A stretch of DNA of 64,000 nucleotides. Source: Actinoallomurus liliacearum. GTDB taxonomy: Bacteria; Actinomycetota; Actinomycetes; Streptosporangiales; Streptosporangiaceae. The notes beneath the pieces were generated by a model that ran no database searches, was not told where the DNA came from, and saw only the letters and a program-made list of their open reading frames with translations. The stretch is from assembly GCF_039542035.1 (NCBI RefSeq), contig NZ_BAABHJ010000020.1, positions 62,001-126,000 of the forward strand, given 5' to 3'. A program made the translations under genes and the position numbers. Positions 32,055 through 40,689 of this stretch are shown here, one piece after another. Position 1 is the stretch's first letter; every line of letters begins with the position of its first letter.

Positions 32055-32996
32055 TCACCCCTTCCTGGGCGCGAGGTTCACGCCGGGCTTGTCCAGGGAG
32101 TTCGCCGACAGTCCCCACTTCGTCATGACCTTGCCGTAGGTGCCGTTGGCGATCAGTTCCTTGAAAGCGTCCACCAGCACGTCCCGCAGCGGCGATCCCT
32201 TGGCGACCACGGCCCCCTGGAACAGGTCGTCGAACCCGTTGGCCTTACCCGTCCCGGCCAGCTCCAGCGCGTTGCCCGCCTCCTTTACGAAGTAAGTCAA
32301 CGGCGCCTGGGAGGAGAAGAACGCGTCCGCCCGGCCCGACCGCACCGCGAGGATCGACGTCGGCTGGTCCTTGTACGACTGGACCTGCACGGCCGGCTTC
32401 TTCTGCTGGACGCAGGTCTGCGCCTGCTTCTTGATCACGTCTTCGGCGGAGCCACCGGCCATCACCGAGATCTTCAGCCCGCACGTGTCGGCGATGGAGG
32501 AGATGTGCTTCGGGTTGCCCTTCGGCACCGCGAACACCACGAACTCCCGGACCCAGTCGACGAAGTCGTTGGCGGTCTCCCGCTCGGGGAAGTCGCCGAT
32601 CGGACCGATCGCGAAGTCGTACCGGCCCGCCTTGATCCCGCTGAGCTCACTCGGCAGCCCGTCGACCGTCACATGCTCGATCTTCACGCCGATGAGCTGC
32701 GACAGCGCCGTCGCCATGTCGGCGGCGGCTCCGGTCAGCGACCTGCCGTCCGAACCGGCGATCTCGTACGGCGGGAACGAGCCGTTGTTCACCGAGATCA
32801 GCTTGCCCGCGGACTTCACCTTCGCCGGCAGGCGGTCGTTCAGCTTCTGGTCCAGGGTCTGCTTCAGATCGGCGGCGCCGACGCCCGACGCCTTGGACCC
32901 GCTGCCGCCCCCGTCGACCTCCGACGGGTTCTTGCCGCAGCCGCTCACCACGAGGGCACCCGCGACGGCGAGCGCGGCGACGATCCGTTTCGACAC
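32055..32996 (-). CDS. ABC transporter substrate-binding lipoprotein
   Basis: A 313-residue protein. The GTG start gives a short signal VSKRIVAALAVAGALVVSGC with lipobox cysteine C20, then a Gly/Ser linker and a type-2 periplasmic-binding fold of the polar-amino-acid class (FPPYEIAGSDGRSLTGAAADMA). AGGAGC precedes the GTG. It captures the solute outside the membrane for the permease next to it, 7 bp away. Two internal cysteines (DTCGLK and QTCVQQ) may pair. Confidence 0.92.
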   Translation of the reverse strand: MSKRIVAALAVAGALVVSGCGKNPSEVDGGGSGSKASGVGAADLKQTLDQKLNDRLPAKVKSAGKLISVNNGSFPPYEIAGSDGRSLTGAAADMATALSQLIGVKIEHVTVDGLPSELSGIKAGRYDFAIGPIGDFPERETANDFVDWVREFVVFAVPKGNPKHISSIADTCGLKISVMAGGSAEDVIKKQAQTCVQQKKPAVQVQSYKDQPTSILAVRSGRADAFFSSQAPLTYFVKEAGNALELAGTGKANGFDDLFQGAVVAKGSPLRDVLVDAFKELIANGTYGKVMTKWGLSANSLDKPGVNLAPRKG

Positions 32997-33006
32997 GGTA
33001 ATGCTC

Positions 33007-33798
33007 CTAACGAATTGACGGGTCGACGAAGAAACGCCGATTGGCGAGCACCGGCAGCTTGCGGCGGGCGGCCTCCAGCTCCTCGCGGTCGGCCTCGGCC
33101 CACAGCAGCCCCGGCCCATCGCCCAGGCGGCCGCGGACGATCCCGAGCGGGTCCACGACCATGCTCGCGCCGATGTTGCGGCGGCCGCACTCGCCGGACG
33201 CCGCGACGTAACAGGTGTTCTCCAGGGCTCGGGCGGTCACCATGACCTCCCAGTGCCACTCCTTGGCCGGCCCGCGCACCCAGGCCGCCGGCAGCACCAG
33301 CAGCTCCGCACCCCGGTCGACCAGAAGCCGCGCCATCTCCGGAAATCTTACGTCGTAGCAGGTCATCAGGCCGACCTGCCATCCGGCGCAGTCGAACACC
33401 ACCGGCTCGCCGTCGCCCGGGCGCACCCGATCCGACTCCCGGGCTCCGAACGCGTCGTACAGGTGGACCTTGCGGTAGGTCGCCACGATCTCGCCGTCCC
33501 GGACGGCCACGAGCGTGTTGTGCACCTTCCCGCCGCCGGCCGATTCGTGCATCCCCACCACGACCGTCGTGGCCGTGCCCGCGGTGTGCTCCCGCAGGCC
33601 GGTCAGGAACGGGCCGGTCAGCGGCTGGGCCGCGTCGACGATCCGCAGCGGCTCGTCGATGAACAGCGCCATGGCGTCCTCGGGCAGCACCAGCAGGTCC
33701 GCTCCCCCGCCGACGGCCTCGTCGATCAGCGCCTGGCAGGACTTGAGATTGCTCGTCCAGTCCTCGGCGACGGCGTACTGCCCGACAGCGATCCTCAT
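33007..33798 (-). CDS. Carbon-nitrogen hydrolase (nitrilase superfamily amidase)
   Basis: A 263-residue nitrilase-superfamily enzyme with catalytic triad E40 (VLPED), K110 (YRKVHLYD) and C147 (MTCYDVRFPE). The sequence is closest in feel to omega-amidase and deaminated-glutathione amidase members. It hydrolyses an amide or nitrile in the cytosol. The start overlaps the stop of the upstream gene (ATGA), and the binding-protein gene starts 10 bp downstream, so uptake and hydrolysis are coordinated. The natural substrate is not known. Confidence 0.88.
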   Translation of the reverse strand: MRIAVGQYAVAEDWTSNLKSCQALIDEAVGGGADLLVLPEDAMALFIDEPLRIVDAAQPLTGPFLTGLREHTAGTATTVVVGMHESAGGGKVHNTLVAVRDGEIVATYRKVHLYDAFGARESDRVRPGDGEPVVFDCAGWQVGLMTCYDVRFPEMARLLVDRGAELLVLPAAWVRGPAKEWHWEVMVTARALENTCYVAASGECGRRNIGASMVVDPLGIVRGRLGDGPGLLWAEADREELEAARRKLPVLANRRFFVDPSIR

Positions 33799-34760
33799 GC
33801 GAACAACTCCTCGGCGTCGATCGGGTGCGGGGCGATGCCCTGCGCGTGCAGCTCCTCGCAGAACGCCGCGGTCATCGCGGCGTTGGCGGCCCTGCCGTAC
33901 GGCATCCAGTCCGGGCCGAAGATCTCCGCGCTCGCCTCCAGCTCCGCCAGCAGCCACGGCGCGGTGTCGGTGAGCATGCGGCGCCGCTCCGTCCACAGCC
34001 GCTTCGACTCGGTGAACAGCTCCTCCAGGGCCGAAGGCAGCCACAGATACCGGTCCACGACCGTCCGCTTGACCGCGAGGAGGTGGATGCCGGGCACGAA
34101 CCCGGTCTGGCGGAAGTAGTCCAGCTCCGCGCCGCGGTGATCGTCGTACAGATGACGGAACCGGCTGCCGGGGCCGAACAGCTCATCCGGCATGAACGGC
34201 GTGAAGATCGCGTCGAACCGCCCGTCGGCCAGGCCCTCCACCAGGGACTCGCCGTCACCGGCAACCTCGACGTTGGGCGGCAGCGGACGCGGGCCGACCC
34301 GGTCCTTGCCGGTCTCCCCCGCCACCAGCGGCCCGACCGTCCACGCGATGCCGCCCAGGTCGACTCCCGCCGAGCGCAGCAGCGCCCGCGTCCAGGTGTT
34401 CCCCGAGTCCGGCCAGCCGGTCAGCCCGATCCGGGCCTCGGCCAGGTCCTTGGGCGACGTCAGCTCGCTGTCGCGCCGCACCAGCACGCACCGGTGCCGG
34501 AAACCGCGCATGACGAACACCGGAAGACCCACCAGCCGGTCGTCACCGCCGCCGCGCCCCAGCGCGTACCGGCTGAACGACGTCTCGCCCCCGTCCAGTT
34601 CGGGCTCGGCGAGCACGTCCGGCGTCACCGCCCGTGACTCGATCTCCAGCTCGAAGTCTCGGGATCGCACTCGGCCGGTCACGAGTGGAACCAGATGATC
34701 CCAATCGCGCAGGGCCAGGCGAATCCGTGGAACCGACACAACGCTCCATTCGCTCGACAT
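33795..34760 (-). CDS. Cytosolic periplasmic-binding-fold protein, dihydroxyphthalate-decarboxylase-like
   Basis: A 321-residue protein without a signal peptide. IRLALRDWDHLVPLVTGRV and ARIGLTGWPDSGNTWTRALL are typical of the PBP2-fold family that includes 4,5-dihydroxyphthalate decarboxylase. Phthalate decarboxylation is only a family precedent. The gene heads the cluster, and its last codons overlap the amidase gene. Starting ATG at 34760 has a weak CGAGGG site; a GTG seven codons later is possible. In this context it may decarboxylate or bind the imported compound. Confidence 0.65.
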   Translation of the reverse strand: MSSEWSVVSVPRIRLALRDWDHLVPLVTGRVRSRDFELEIESRAVTPDVLAEPELDGGETSFSRYALGRGGGDDRLVGLPVFVMRGFRHRCVLVRRDSELTSPKDLAEARIGLTGWPDSGNTWTRALLRSAGVDLGGIAWTVGPLVAGETGKDRVGPRPLPPNVEVAGDGESLVEGLADGRFDAIFTPFMPDELFGPGSRFRHLYDDHRGAELDYFRQTGFVPGIHLLAVKRTVVDRYLWLPSALEELFTESKRLWTERRRMLTDTAPWLLAELEASAEIFGPDWMPYGRAANAAMTAAFCEELHAQGIAPHPIDAEELFA

Positions 34761-34796
34761 CCCTCGATGGCGACCGACAATATGTTCAGCAAAGAG

Positions 34797-34811
34797 CGAG
34801 TACAATACTCG
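34797..34811. promoter_or_regulatory. Palindrome CGAGTA-CAA-TACTCG in MocR-cluster divergent promoter
   Basis: A perfect 6-bp inverted repeat with a 3-bp centre; a second one, TTTGT/ACAAA, lies at 34814-34828. Both sit in the AT-rich 110-bp gap between the catabolic cluster and the MocR gene, where TACAAT could be a -10 box. MocR regulators often bind two sites, so this is the likely operator. Confidence 0.5.
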
Positions 34812-34870
34812 TTTTGTTATCGCACAAAGATTTACCGCAATGAAATCGATAGAACGGCAGGTGGGAGCCC

Positions 34871-36238
34871 ATGCCCGAGCCCTCGATCGACGCCGCCTGG
34901 CTCGCCGAGCGCATCGGTGACCGCAGCGCCCGGGGCATCGCCTCGGCCATGACCGACCTCATCCGGCGCGGCGACATCCCCGCCGGCATCCGCCTGCCCA
35001 CCGTCCGCGCGCTCGCCGCCGTCCTCGAGGTCAGCCCCGCGACGGTCGCGGACGCCTGGTCGACCCTCCGGCGGCACCGCGTCGTCAGCGCCCAGCGCCG
35101 CCGCGGCACCGTCGTCGTCGGGCCGCCCAGCGTGCCGCACCCGGTCCGCTACGAACGCATCGGCGACTTCGGCGGCCGTCCGGCGATCGACCTCGCGATC
35201 GCCGCGCCCGATCCCGCGCTGCTCCCCCCGCTGGAGAAGGCGCTCGCCGCCGCCGCCCACGCCGAACGCCTCAACGACTACGCCCGCGAGACCATCACCC
35301 CGCGCCTGCGCCGCGCGGTCGAGCCGACCTGGCCGTTCCCCGCCGAAGGGTGGCTCGTCGCCGGCGGCGGCTACGAAGGCGTGCAACTGGTCTGCCAGAC
35401 CGCCGCCCTGCCCGGCGACCGCATCGCCGTCGAGGACCCCACGGGCGCGCGGCTGCTCGACATCCTCGAAGCCCTGGGAGCCGACGTGATCCCCGTCGCC
35501 TGCGACCGGGAGGGCCCGATCCCCGCCTCCCTCGCCGGCGCCCTGGCCACCAACCCCGCGGCGTTCGTCTACCAGCCGCGCGCGCACACCCCGTGCGGCC
35601 ACTCCCTCAGCCGGGAACGCGCGGCCGCGCTCGCCGCCCTCCTCGCCCCCACCAGCACCCTGGCCGTCGAGGACGACGGTCTCGGCGAGGCGGCGGCCAC
35701 GCCACCGGTGAGCGTCGGCGAGCACCTGCCCGCGCAGACGGTCCTCGTCCGGTCCTTTTCCAAGTCCCACGGCCCCGACCTGCGCATCGCCGTGCTCGGC
35801 GGAGCCGGCGACACGATCGAACGCGTCCGCGTCCTGCGCAGCTTCGGCACCGGATGGACCAGCCGCATCCTGCAGGACGCCCTGGCCCATCTGCTCGAGG
35901 ACCCCGGTTCCCGCGCCGCCGTCGACCACGCCCGTACCGTGTACGCACGGCGGCGCGAGGGCCTCGCCGCCGCGCTCACCACTCGCGGGATCCCCACCGC
36001 GAACGAGGACGGGCTGATGCTGTGGGTGCCGGTCGCCGACGAGTCCGCCGCCCTCGTCACGCTCGCCGCGCACGGCGTCGCGGCCGTGCCGGGCAGCCGC
36101 TACCAGGTGCGCCCGTCCGCGCCGCACCTTCGCGTCGCCACCGGTCAGCTCACCGACGATCCGGTCCGGCAGACCGAGATCGCCGACCTCATCGCCCGCG
36201 CCGCGGCGTCCCCCGGCGGGTTCGACGCCCATGTCTGA
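34871..36238 (+). CDS. MocR/GntR-type regulator with aminotransferase-fold domain
   Basis: A 455-residue protein. Residues about 15-80 are a GntR winged helix (LPTVRALAAVLEVSPATVADAWSTL). Residues about 100-450 are a class I aminotransferase fold with the PLP lysine in RSFSKSHGPDLRI and the AGGGYEGVQLV start. MocR regulators use bound PLP or an amino-compound aldimine as effector. It is divergent from the transporter-amidase cluster and presumably controls it. AGGTGGGAG precedes the ATG. Confidence 0.92.
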   Translation: MPEPSIDAAWLAERIGDRSARGIASAMTDLIRRGDIPAGIRLPTVRALAAVLEVSPATVADAWSTLRRHRVVSAQRRRGTVVVGPPSVPHPVRYERIGDFGGRPAIDLAIAAPDPALLPPLEKALAAAAHAERLNDYARETITPRLRRAVEPTWPFPAEGWLVAGGGYEGVQLVCQTAALPGDRIAVEDPTGARLLDILEALGADVIPVACDREGPIPASLAGALATNPAAFVYQPRAHTPCGHSLSRERAAALAALLAPTSTLAVEDDGLGEAAATPPVSVGEHLPAQTVLVRSFSKSHGPDLRIAVLGGAGDTIERVRVLRSFGTGWTSRILQDALAHLLEDPGSRAAVDHARTVYARRREGLAAALTTRGIPTANEDGLMLWVPVADESAALVTLAAHGVAAVPGSRYQVRPSAPHLRVATGQLTDDPVRQTEIADLIARAAASPGGFDAHV

Positions 36239-36309
36239 CGGGCCCGTCGCCGCGGAGCGCGGCCGAAGTCGCACACGACCATGTGGCGCTGCGGCTAAGG
36301 TGGGCGACC

Positions 36310-36969
36310 GTGCGCCTCGTCATCGCCCGGTGCAGTGTCGACTACGCCGGCAAGCTCACCGCCCACCTGCCCATGGCCCCGCGGCTCATCCTGATGAAAG
36401 CCGACGGCAGCGTCTCCATCCACGCGGACGACCGCGCGTTCAAGCCGCTGAACTGGATGAACCCGCCGTGCACCGTCAAGGAGGAAGAGGGCCGCTGGAC
36501 GGTCACGCACGGCAAGTCCGGTGAGCAGCTGATCCTGACGATCGAGGAGATCCTGCACGACTCCAGCCACGAGCTGGGCATCGATCCGGGCCTGCAGAAG
36601 GACGGCGTGGAGGCCCACCTGCAGGAGCTGCTGGCCGAGCACATCACGACGCTGGGCGAGGGGTGGAAGCTGATCCGCCGGGAGTACCCCACGGCGATCG
36701 GGCCGGTCGACATCCTGTGCCGGGACGACATGAGCGCGACGGTGGCCGTCGAGATCAAGCGGCGCGGCGAGATCGACGGCGTCGAGCAGCTCACCCGCTA
36801 CCTGGAGCTGCTGAACCGCGATCCGCTGCTCGCGCCGGTCCGCGGGATCTTCGCCGCGCAGGAGATCAAGCCGCAGGCGCGGGTGCTCGCCACCGACCGC
36901 GGCATCGACTGCGTCACCCTCGACTACGACGCGCTGCGGGGCATCGAGCGGGACGGCACGCTCTTCTAG
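36310..36969 (+). CDS. nucS: Mismatch-specific endonuclease NucS
   Basis: A 219-residue protein with the two-domain NucS layout: N-terminal DNA-binding/dimer domain (1-105) and C-terminal RecB-like nuclease with D134 (GPVDILCRDD), E148 and K150 (VAVEIKRRG). The terminal GTLF is the usual sliding-clamp-contacting end. NucS cleaves both strands at mismatches and replaces MutS/MutL in actinobacteria. The GTG start follows AAGGTGGG. Flanking genes are not functionally linked. Confidence 0.96.
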   Translation: MRLVIARCSVDYAGKLTAHLPMAPRLILMKADGSVSIHADDRAFKPLNWMNPPCTVKEEEGRWTVTHGKSGEQLILTIEEILHDSSHELGIDPGLQKDGVEAHLQELLAEHITTLGEGWKLIRREYPTAIGPVDILCRDDMSATVAVEIKRRGEIDGVEQLTRYLELLNRDPLLAPVRGIFAAQEIKPQARVLATDRGIDCVTLDYDALRGIERDGTLF

Positions 36970-37012
36970 ATACCTGACAGAAGATGGCAGCCTTCGCCGC
37001 CATGCTGGTTCC

Positions 37013-37411
37013 ATGAGCAAGCGAGTAGAAGGCACGTTCGTCCTCGACACGTGGGACGCCGACAAGCCGTATGACGAGCGGGACGGGGTCACGTGCACAC
37101 GGGTGCACGTCGAGAAGACGTTCAGCGGCGGCCTCACCGGCACCAGCGCCGCCGAGCTGACCACCGTCGGCACCGAGGCCGGGCCCGCCGCGTACGTGGG
37201 GATCGAGCGGTTCGAGGGCACGCTCGACGGCCGGACGGGCGCGTTCCTCCTCCAGCACAACGCGGGCGGCGAGCGCGGCAAGCCCTGGCTGACCTGGAAG
37301 ATCGTCGAGACGAGCGGCTCCGGCGACCTCACGGGCCTCCGCGGCGAGGGCCAGATCATCATCACCGAGGACGGCGGGCACTCCTACACGCTCGACTACG
37401 AACTCGACTGA
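37013..37411 (+). CDS. DUF3224 protein
   Basis: A 132-residue protein of the DUF3224 beta-barrel family, with VEGTFVLDTWDADKPYDE, TRVHVEKTFSGGLTGTS and a late GDLTGLRGEGQIIITEDGGH. Members resemble allene-oxide-cyclase-like barrels; no activity is established. It lies 43 bp after nucS, with no obvious shared role. Confidence 0.88.
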   Translation: MSKRVEGTFVLDTWDADKPYDERDGVTCTRVHVEKTFSGGLTGTSAAELTTVGTEAGPAAYVGIERFEGTLDGRTGAFLLQHNAGGERGKPWLTWKIVETSGSGDLTGLRGEGQIIITEDGGHSYTLDYELD

Positions 37412-37420
37412 TCCGCCTCG

Positions 37421-38212
37421 TCAGCGTTTGTCGCGCTGGCCCTCGGCGAGCGCGCGGGTGAGCCGGTCCGCGCCGCCCCGCCGCTGTATCCGGGCGAACA
37501 GGCCGGGGGCCAGGCCGCCCAGCACCACCCCGGCGCGAACGGACAGCGGGGCGACGTCGACCTCCGCGCGGTCCCGCTCGATGGCGCGGGTCACCGCGCG
37601 GGCGACGTCGCCGGGCGTGTTGGTGCCCAGGCCCGGCGGCAGGCTCACCCCGGAGTCGGCGAACATCCCGGCGTCCCGGATGAACCCCGGATAGATCGCG
37701 GAGACGCCGACGCCGACCGGCCGCAGGTCCTCGCGGAGGCCGAGGGCGAGCCCGCGCAGCCCGAACTTGGTGGCGTTGTACAGCGCGGTGCCGCCCGCCG
37801 CGACCTTGCCCGCGATCGACGACACGAAGACCACGTGACCGCGCCCGCGTGCGGTCATCTGCTCGGCCGCCAGGCGGGCCATGACGATCGGCACGCGCAG
37901 GTTGACGTTCACCGCGCGGTCGATCTCCTCGAGCGTGAAGTCGGTGAGCGGCCCGCTCGCGGGCAGCCCGGCGTTGGCGACGAGGATGTCGACCGGGCCG
38001 GCCTGCTCCAGGACGCGTACGGCGCCGTCGCGGTCGGAGAGGTCGGCGACGAGCGCCCGGGCGCCGAGCTCGGCGGCGAGGGATTCGAGCACGTCGGCGC
38101 GGCGGCCGGTGAGCACCAGCGACGCGCCGCGCGCCACCAGCTCCCGTGCGACGGCCTGGCCGATGCCCCCGGTCGCCCCCGTGACGAGGGCGGTCGCGTC
38201 AGCGATCCTCAT
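37421..38212 (-). CDS. SDR family oxidoreductase
   Basis: A 263-residue classical short-chain dehydrogenase: NAD(P) motif TGATGGIG (11-18), NAG (80-82), catalytic Ser near 131 and YNATK (Y145, K149). The Arg-rich GRRADV after the second beta strand suggests NADP preference. The substrate is unknown. GAGGAT precedes the ATG. It lies 17 bp downstream of the DUF2236 gene on the same strand, so the two are probably cotranscribed. Confidence 0.9.
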   Translation of the reverse strand: MRIADATALVTGATGGIGQAVARELVARGASLVLTGRRADVLESLAAELGARALVADLSDRDGAVRVLEQAGPVDILVANAGLPASGPLTDFTLEEIDRAVNVNLRVPIVMARLAAEQMTARGRGHVVFVSSIAGKVAAGGTALYNATKFGLRGLALGLREDLRPVGVGVSAIYPGFIRDAGMFADSGVSLPPGLGTNTPGDVARAVTRAIERDRAEVDVAPLSVRAGVVLGGLAPGLFARIQRRGGADRLTRALAEGQRDKR

Positions 38213-38229
38213 ACCGGCATCCTCACATG

Positions 38230-39114
38230 TCAGGCCGTGTCGGCAAGACCCGTCGCGCAGCGGGTCCGCGCTTCGTCGATCATGCGGTACCGCACGCCGT
38301 ACCGGAGCGTGCGCATGAGGGCGTGGCCGGCCACCCGGGTGGCGGGCGAGAGGGGCGGCCGCCCGCCGAGCAGGGCCAGCGCCCACTCCGGCAGCAGGTC
38401 GGTGGCGACCCGGGCGAGGAGCGCGCTGGAGATCCGGGTGGCCGGGGTCGCCCCCTTCGGCCTGCGCAGGAACGCGACGGCCTGCAGCACCTCCTCGCTG
38501 ACGGTCAGGCGAGGACGCGTCGCGGCGAAATAGTCCTCCGCCTCGGCGAGCGTGCGGGGCGAGTCCGGCGCGCCGAGCATCTCGTTGATCACGGCGTACT
38601 CGGCGAAGTACCGGTCGAGGTCGCGGCCCCGGAGCGGGCGCGGGTGGTAGGTCACATGGGCGCGGGCGATGGAGTACGCCTGGGTGAGCCCGACCCACAC
38701 GATGTCGCCCGGATCGGTCGCGGAGAAGGCGCGCCCGTCGGGCATCGTCCCCTGGACGCGCTGGTGCATCGCCCGGACCGTGCCGGCGAGCCGCTCGGCG
38801 ACGGGCGTCGAGCCGTACGTCATGCCGAGCACGAACGACGCCGTGAAGCCGAGCCGCTTGATCGGGTCCCGCAGGTAGTCGGAGAAGCGGTTGGTGCCGT
38901 GGGTCACCGGCTCGTTCAGCGTGCCGAGGATCAGCCCGGAGACCCCGCCCAGGACGGCTGAGACGTCGCCGTGGACGTGCCAGATCGCCGAGTCCGGCCC
39001 GAACAGGCCCGGGTCGCCGGGCGGGCCGGTGTACTGCTCGCCCGGCAGGTGCGCGGCGGCCATCATCGCCCAGAACGCCTCGTCGATGGACGTCCGCGGA
39101 TCGAACCGGCTCAT
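38230..39114 (-). CDS. DUF2236/MpaB-type oxygenase-like protein
   Basis: A 294-residue protein matching DUF2236, the heme-dependent family that includes latex-clearing protein and MpaB oxygenase. The family features seen are SAIWHVHGDVSAVLGG, GTNRFSDYL, and YHPRPLRGRDLDRYF. Bacterial members are mostly uncharacterised. GGAGGA precedes the ATG at 39114. It is divergent from a TetR gene and heads an operon with the SDR gene, suggesting a small oxidative pathway repressed by that TetR protein. Confidence 0.87.
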   Translation of the reverse strand: MSRFDPRTSIDEAFWAMMAAAHLPGEQYTGPPGDPGLFGPDSAIWHVHGDVSAVLGGVSGLILGTLNEPVTHGTNRFSDYLRDPIKRLGFTASFVLGMTYGSTPVAERLAGTVRAMHQRVQGTMPDGRAFSATDPGDIVWVGLTQAYSIARAHVTYHPRPLRGRDLDRYFAEYAVINEMLGAPDSPRTLAEAEDYFAATRPRLTVSEEVLQAVAFLRRPKGATPATRISSALLARVATDLLPEWALALLGGRPPLSPATRVAGHALMRTLRYGVRYRMIDEARTRCATGLADTA

Positions 39115-39161
39115 CCGTCCTCCGATGCTCGGTGGTACGGCGACCACCGTACGCGATCTGC

Positions 39162-39181
39162 GACAGGATGCAATATCTGTC
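39162..39181. promoter_or_regulatory. GACAG-N10-CTGTC inverted repeat between divergent genes
   Basis: A 5-bp perfect inverted repeat spanning 20 bp, at the centre of the 106-bp gap between the DUF2236 and TetR genes; a further GTACC-N10-GGTAC repeat lies at 39191-39210. Both have TetR-operator dimensions. Either could be the regulator's binding site. Confidence 0.4.
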
Positions 39182-39220
39182 TCACGTTTCGTACCTGGCG
39201 AGACCGGTACCCTGCGAGGC

Positions 39221-39796
39221 ATGCCGCAGGCCACCACCGACGTCCGGGAGCGGGTCGTCAACGCCGCCGAGCGCTGTTTCGCGCGGTACGGCGTCGCCAA
39301 GACGACCGTCGAGGACATCGCGGCGGCCGCGGGCCTGTCCCGGGCGACCGTCTACCGCAGCTTCGCCGGCGGGCGGGACGAGGTGATCCTCGAGGTCCTC
39401 CTCCGTGACCTGCGTCGCTTCCTCGACCGGCTGGCCGGGCGGCTCGGCGCGCAGAGTTCGGTGCCCGACGGCATCGTCGAGGGCGTGATCGACGCCGTCG
39501 CGTTCGTGCGCGGCGAGCCGAGGGTGGCGGCCCTCCTCACCCCCGAGGCCGCCGGCCACACGCAGACGGCCGTGGCCGGGGCCGCCCAGAGCGTGCTGCG
39601 CCTGTGCGCCGACCGCGTCCGGCCGTACTTCGCGGCCGCCCAGCGGGAGGGTCTGCTGCGCGCGGACATCACGGTGGAGGGCGCGGTGGAGTTCCTCTTC
39701 CGGATCATCTCCTCGATGATCGTCCTCCCCGGCGACGGCGATCCTCGAGACTTCCTGCGCACCTATGTCGTCCCCGCCCTCACAGAGAGCGATTGA
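39221..39796 (+). CDS. TetR family regulator
   Basis: A 191-residue protein with the TetR helix-turn-helix at 9-55 (ERCFARYGVAKTTVEDIA, then LSRATVYRSFAGGRDE). The all-helical ligand domain follows. It is divergent from the DUF2236-SDR operon, which it most likely represses. A weak GCGAGG site lies before the ATG. The site-2 protease gene follows by 3 bp and may be cotranscribed. Confidence 0.9.
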   Translation: MPQATTDVRERVVNAAERCFARYGVAKTTVEDIAAAAGLSRATVYRSFAGGRDEVILEVLLRDLRRFLDRLAGRLGAQSSVPDGIVEGVIDAVAFVRGEPRVAALLTPEAAGHTQTAVAGAAQSVLRLCADRVRPYFAAAQREGLLRADITVEGAVEFLFRIISSMIVLPGDGDPRDFLRTYVVPALTESD

Positions 39797-39799
39797 TCG

Positions 39800-40597
39800 A
39801 TGTCCAACGTAAGCGCGGTGCGGACCGCCGTGCGGCCCAGCCCCGCGTTCCTGTTCGTCCTCGGCCTGTTCGCCCTGTCCGGCCTGGCGGTCTGGCGGTA
39901 CGGCATGAGCCCGGAGCGGACCGCCCGGCTGTTCCTGTTCCTGTTCGTGGTCAGCGGCTGGATCGTGTCGCTGTGCCTGCACGAGTTCGGGCACGCCTTC
40001 TTCGCCTGGCGGTCCGGCGACCGGAGCGTCGCGACCAAGGGTTACCTGACGCTGAACCCCCTCAAGTACGGCGACATCACGCTGAGCTTCCTGCTGCCGG
40101 TGCTGTTCGTGCTGCTCGGCGGGATCGGCCTGCCGGGCGGCGCCGTCTACATCGACCGGGGGGCGATTCGCGGGAGGATCCGGCACAGCCTGATCTCGGC
40201 GGCCGGCCCGATCGCCAACCTCGTCTTCGCGATCGTCCTCGGCGTCGTCATCACCAACCTGGCGAAGGACCCGGCGCACCTGCTGTTCTGGACGGGGATG
40301 GCGTTCCTGGCGTTCCTGCAGGTCACCGCGGCCGTGCTCAACCTGCTGCCGGTGCCCGGCCTGGACGGCTTCGGCATCGTCGAGCCGTACCTGCCGCGCA
40401 CCTGGGTCGCGCAGGCGAACAAGATCGGCGGGTACGCCTTCATGGCGCTGCTCGCCCTGCTGTGGATCCCGGCCGTCAACGAGCAGTTCTTCTCCCTCGT
40501 CTACCACCTCACCGACCTGTTCGGGATCGACCAGGACTACGTCGCGGCCGGCCACGGCCTGTTCCAGTTCTGGAAGAGCCTCGACGTGGCCGGCTGA
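39800..40597 (+). CDS. Site-2 protease family zinc metalloprotease
   Basis: A 265-residue membrane protein with the catalytic HEFGH (61-65) inside the second helix and the third ligand aspartate in LLPVPGLDG (about 188-196). Six membrane helices are predicted. There is no PDZ or CBS domain, so it is the minimal form. Such proteases cleave membrane-embedded proteins; the substrate is unknown. It lies 3 bp after the TetR gene and ends at a strong hairpin. Confidence 0.88.
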   Translation: MSNVSAVRTAVRPSPAFLFVLGLFALSGLAVWRYGMSPERTARLFLFLFVVSGWIVSLCLHEFGHAFFAWRSGDRSVATKGYLTLNPLKYGDITLSFLLPVLFVLLGGIGLPGGAVYIDRGAIRGRIRHSLISAAGPIANLVFAIVLGVVITNLAKDPAHLLFWTGMAFLAFLQVTAAVLNLLPVPGLDGFGIVEPYLPRTWVAQANKIGGYAFMALLALLWIPAVNEQFFSLVYHLTDLFGIDQDYVAAGHGLFQFWKSLDVAG

Positions 40598-40609
40598 GCC
40601 CGCCGGCCT

Positions 40610-40637
40610 CCCGTGTCCACCGTTCGGTGGACACGGG
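40610..40637 (+). terminator. Hairpin terminator, 13-bp stem
   Basis: CCCGTGTCCACCG (40610-40622) pairs exactly with 40625-40637 around TT. It separates the protease gene from the ABC exporter operon. Confidence 0.8.
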
Positions 40638-40689
40638 AATCACCGGTCCGCCGATCCCGGACCGGCCGGATCGCCGCGACGCTGGAGGC

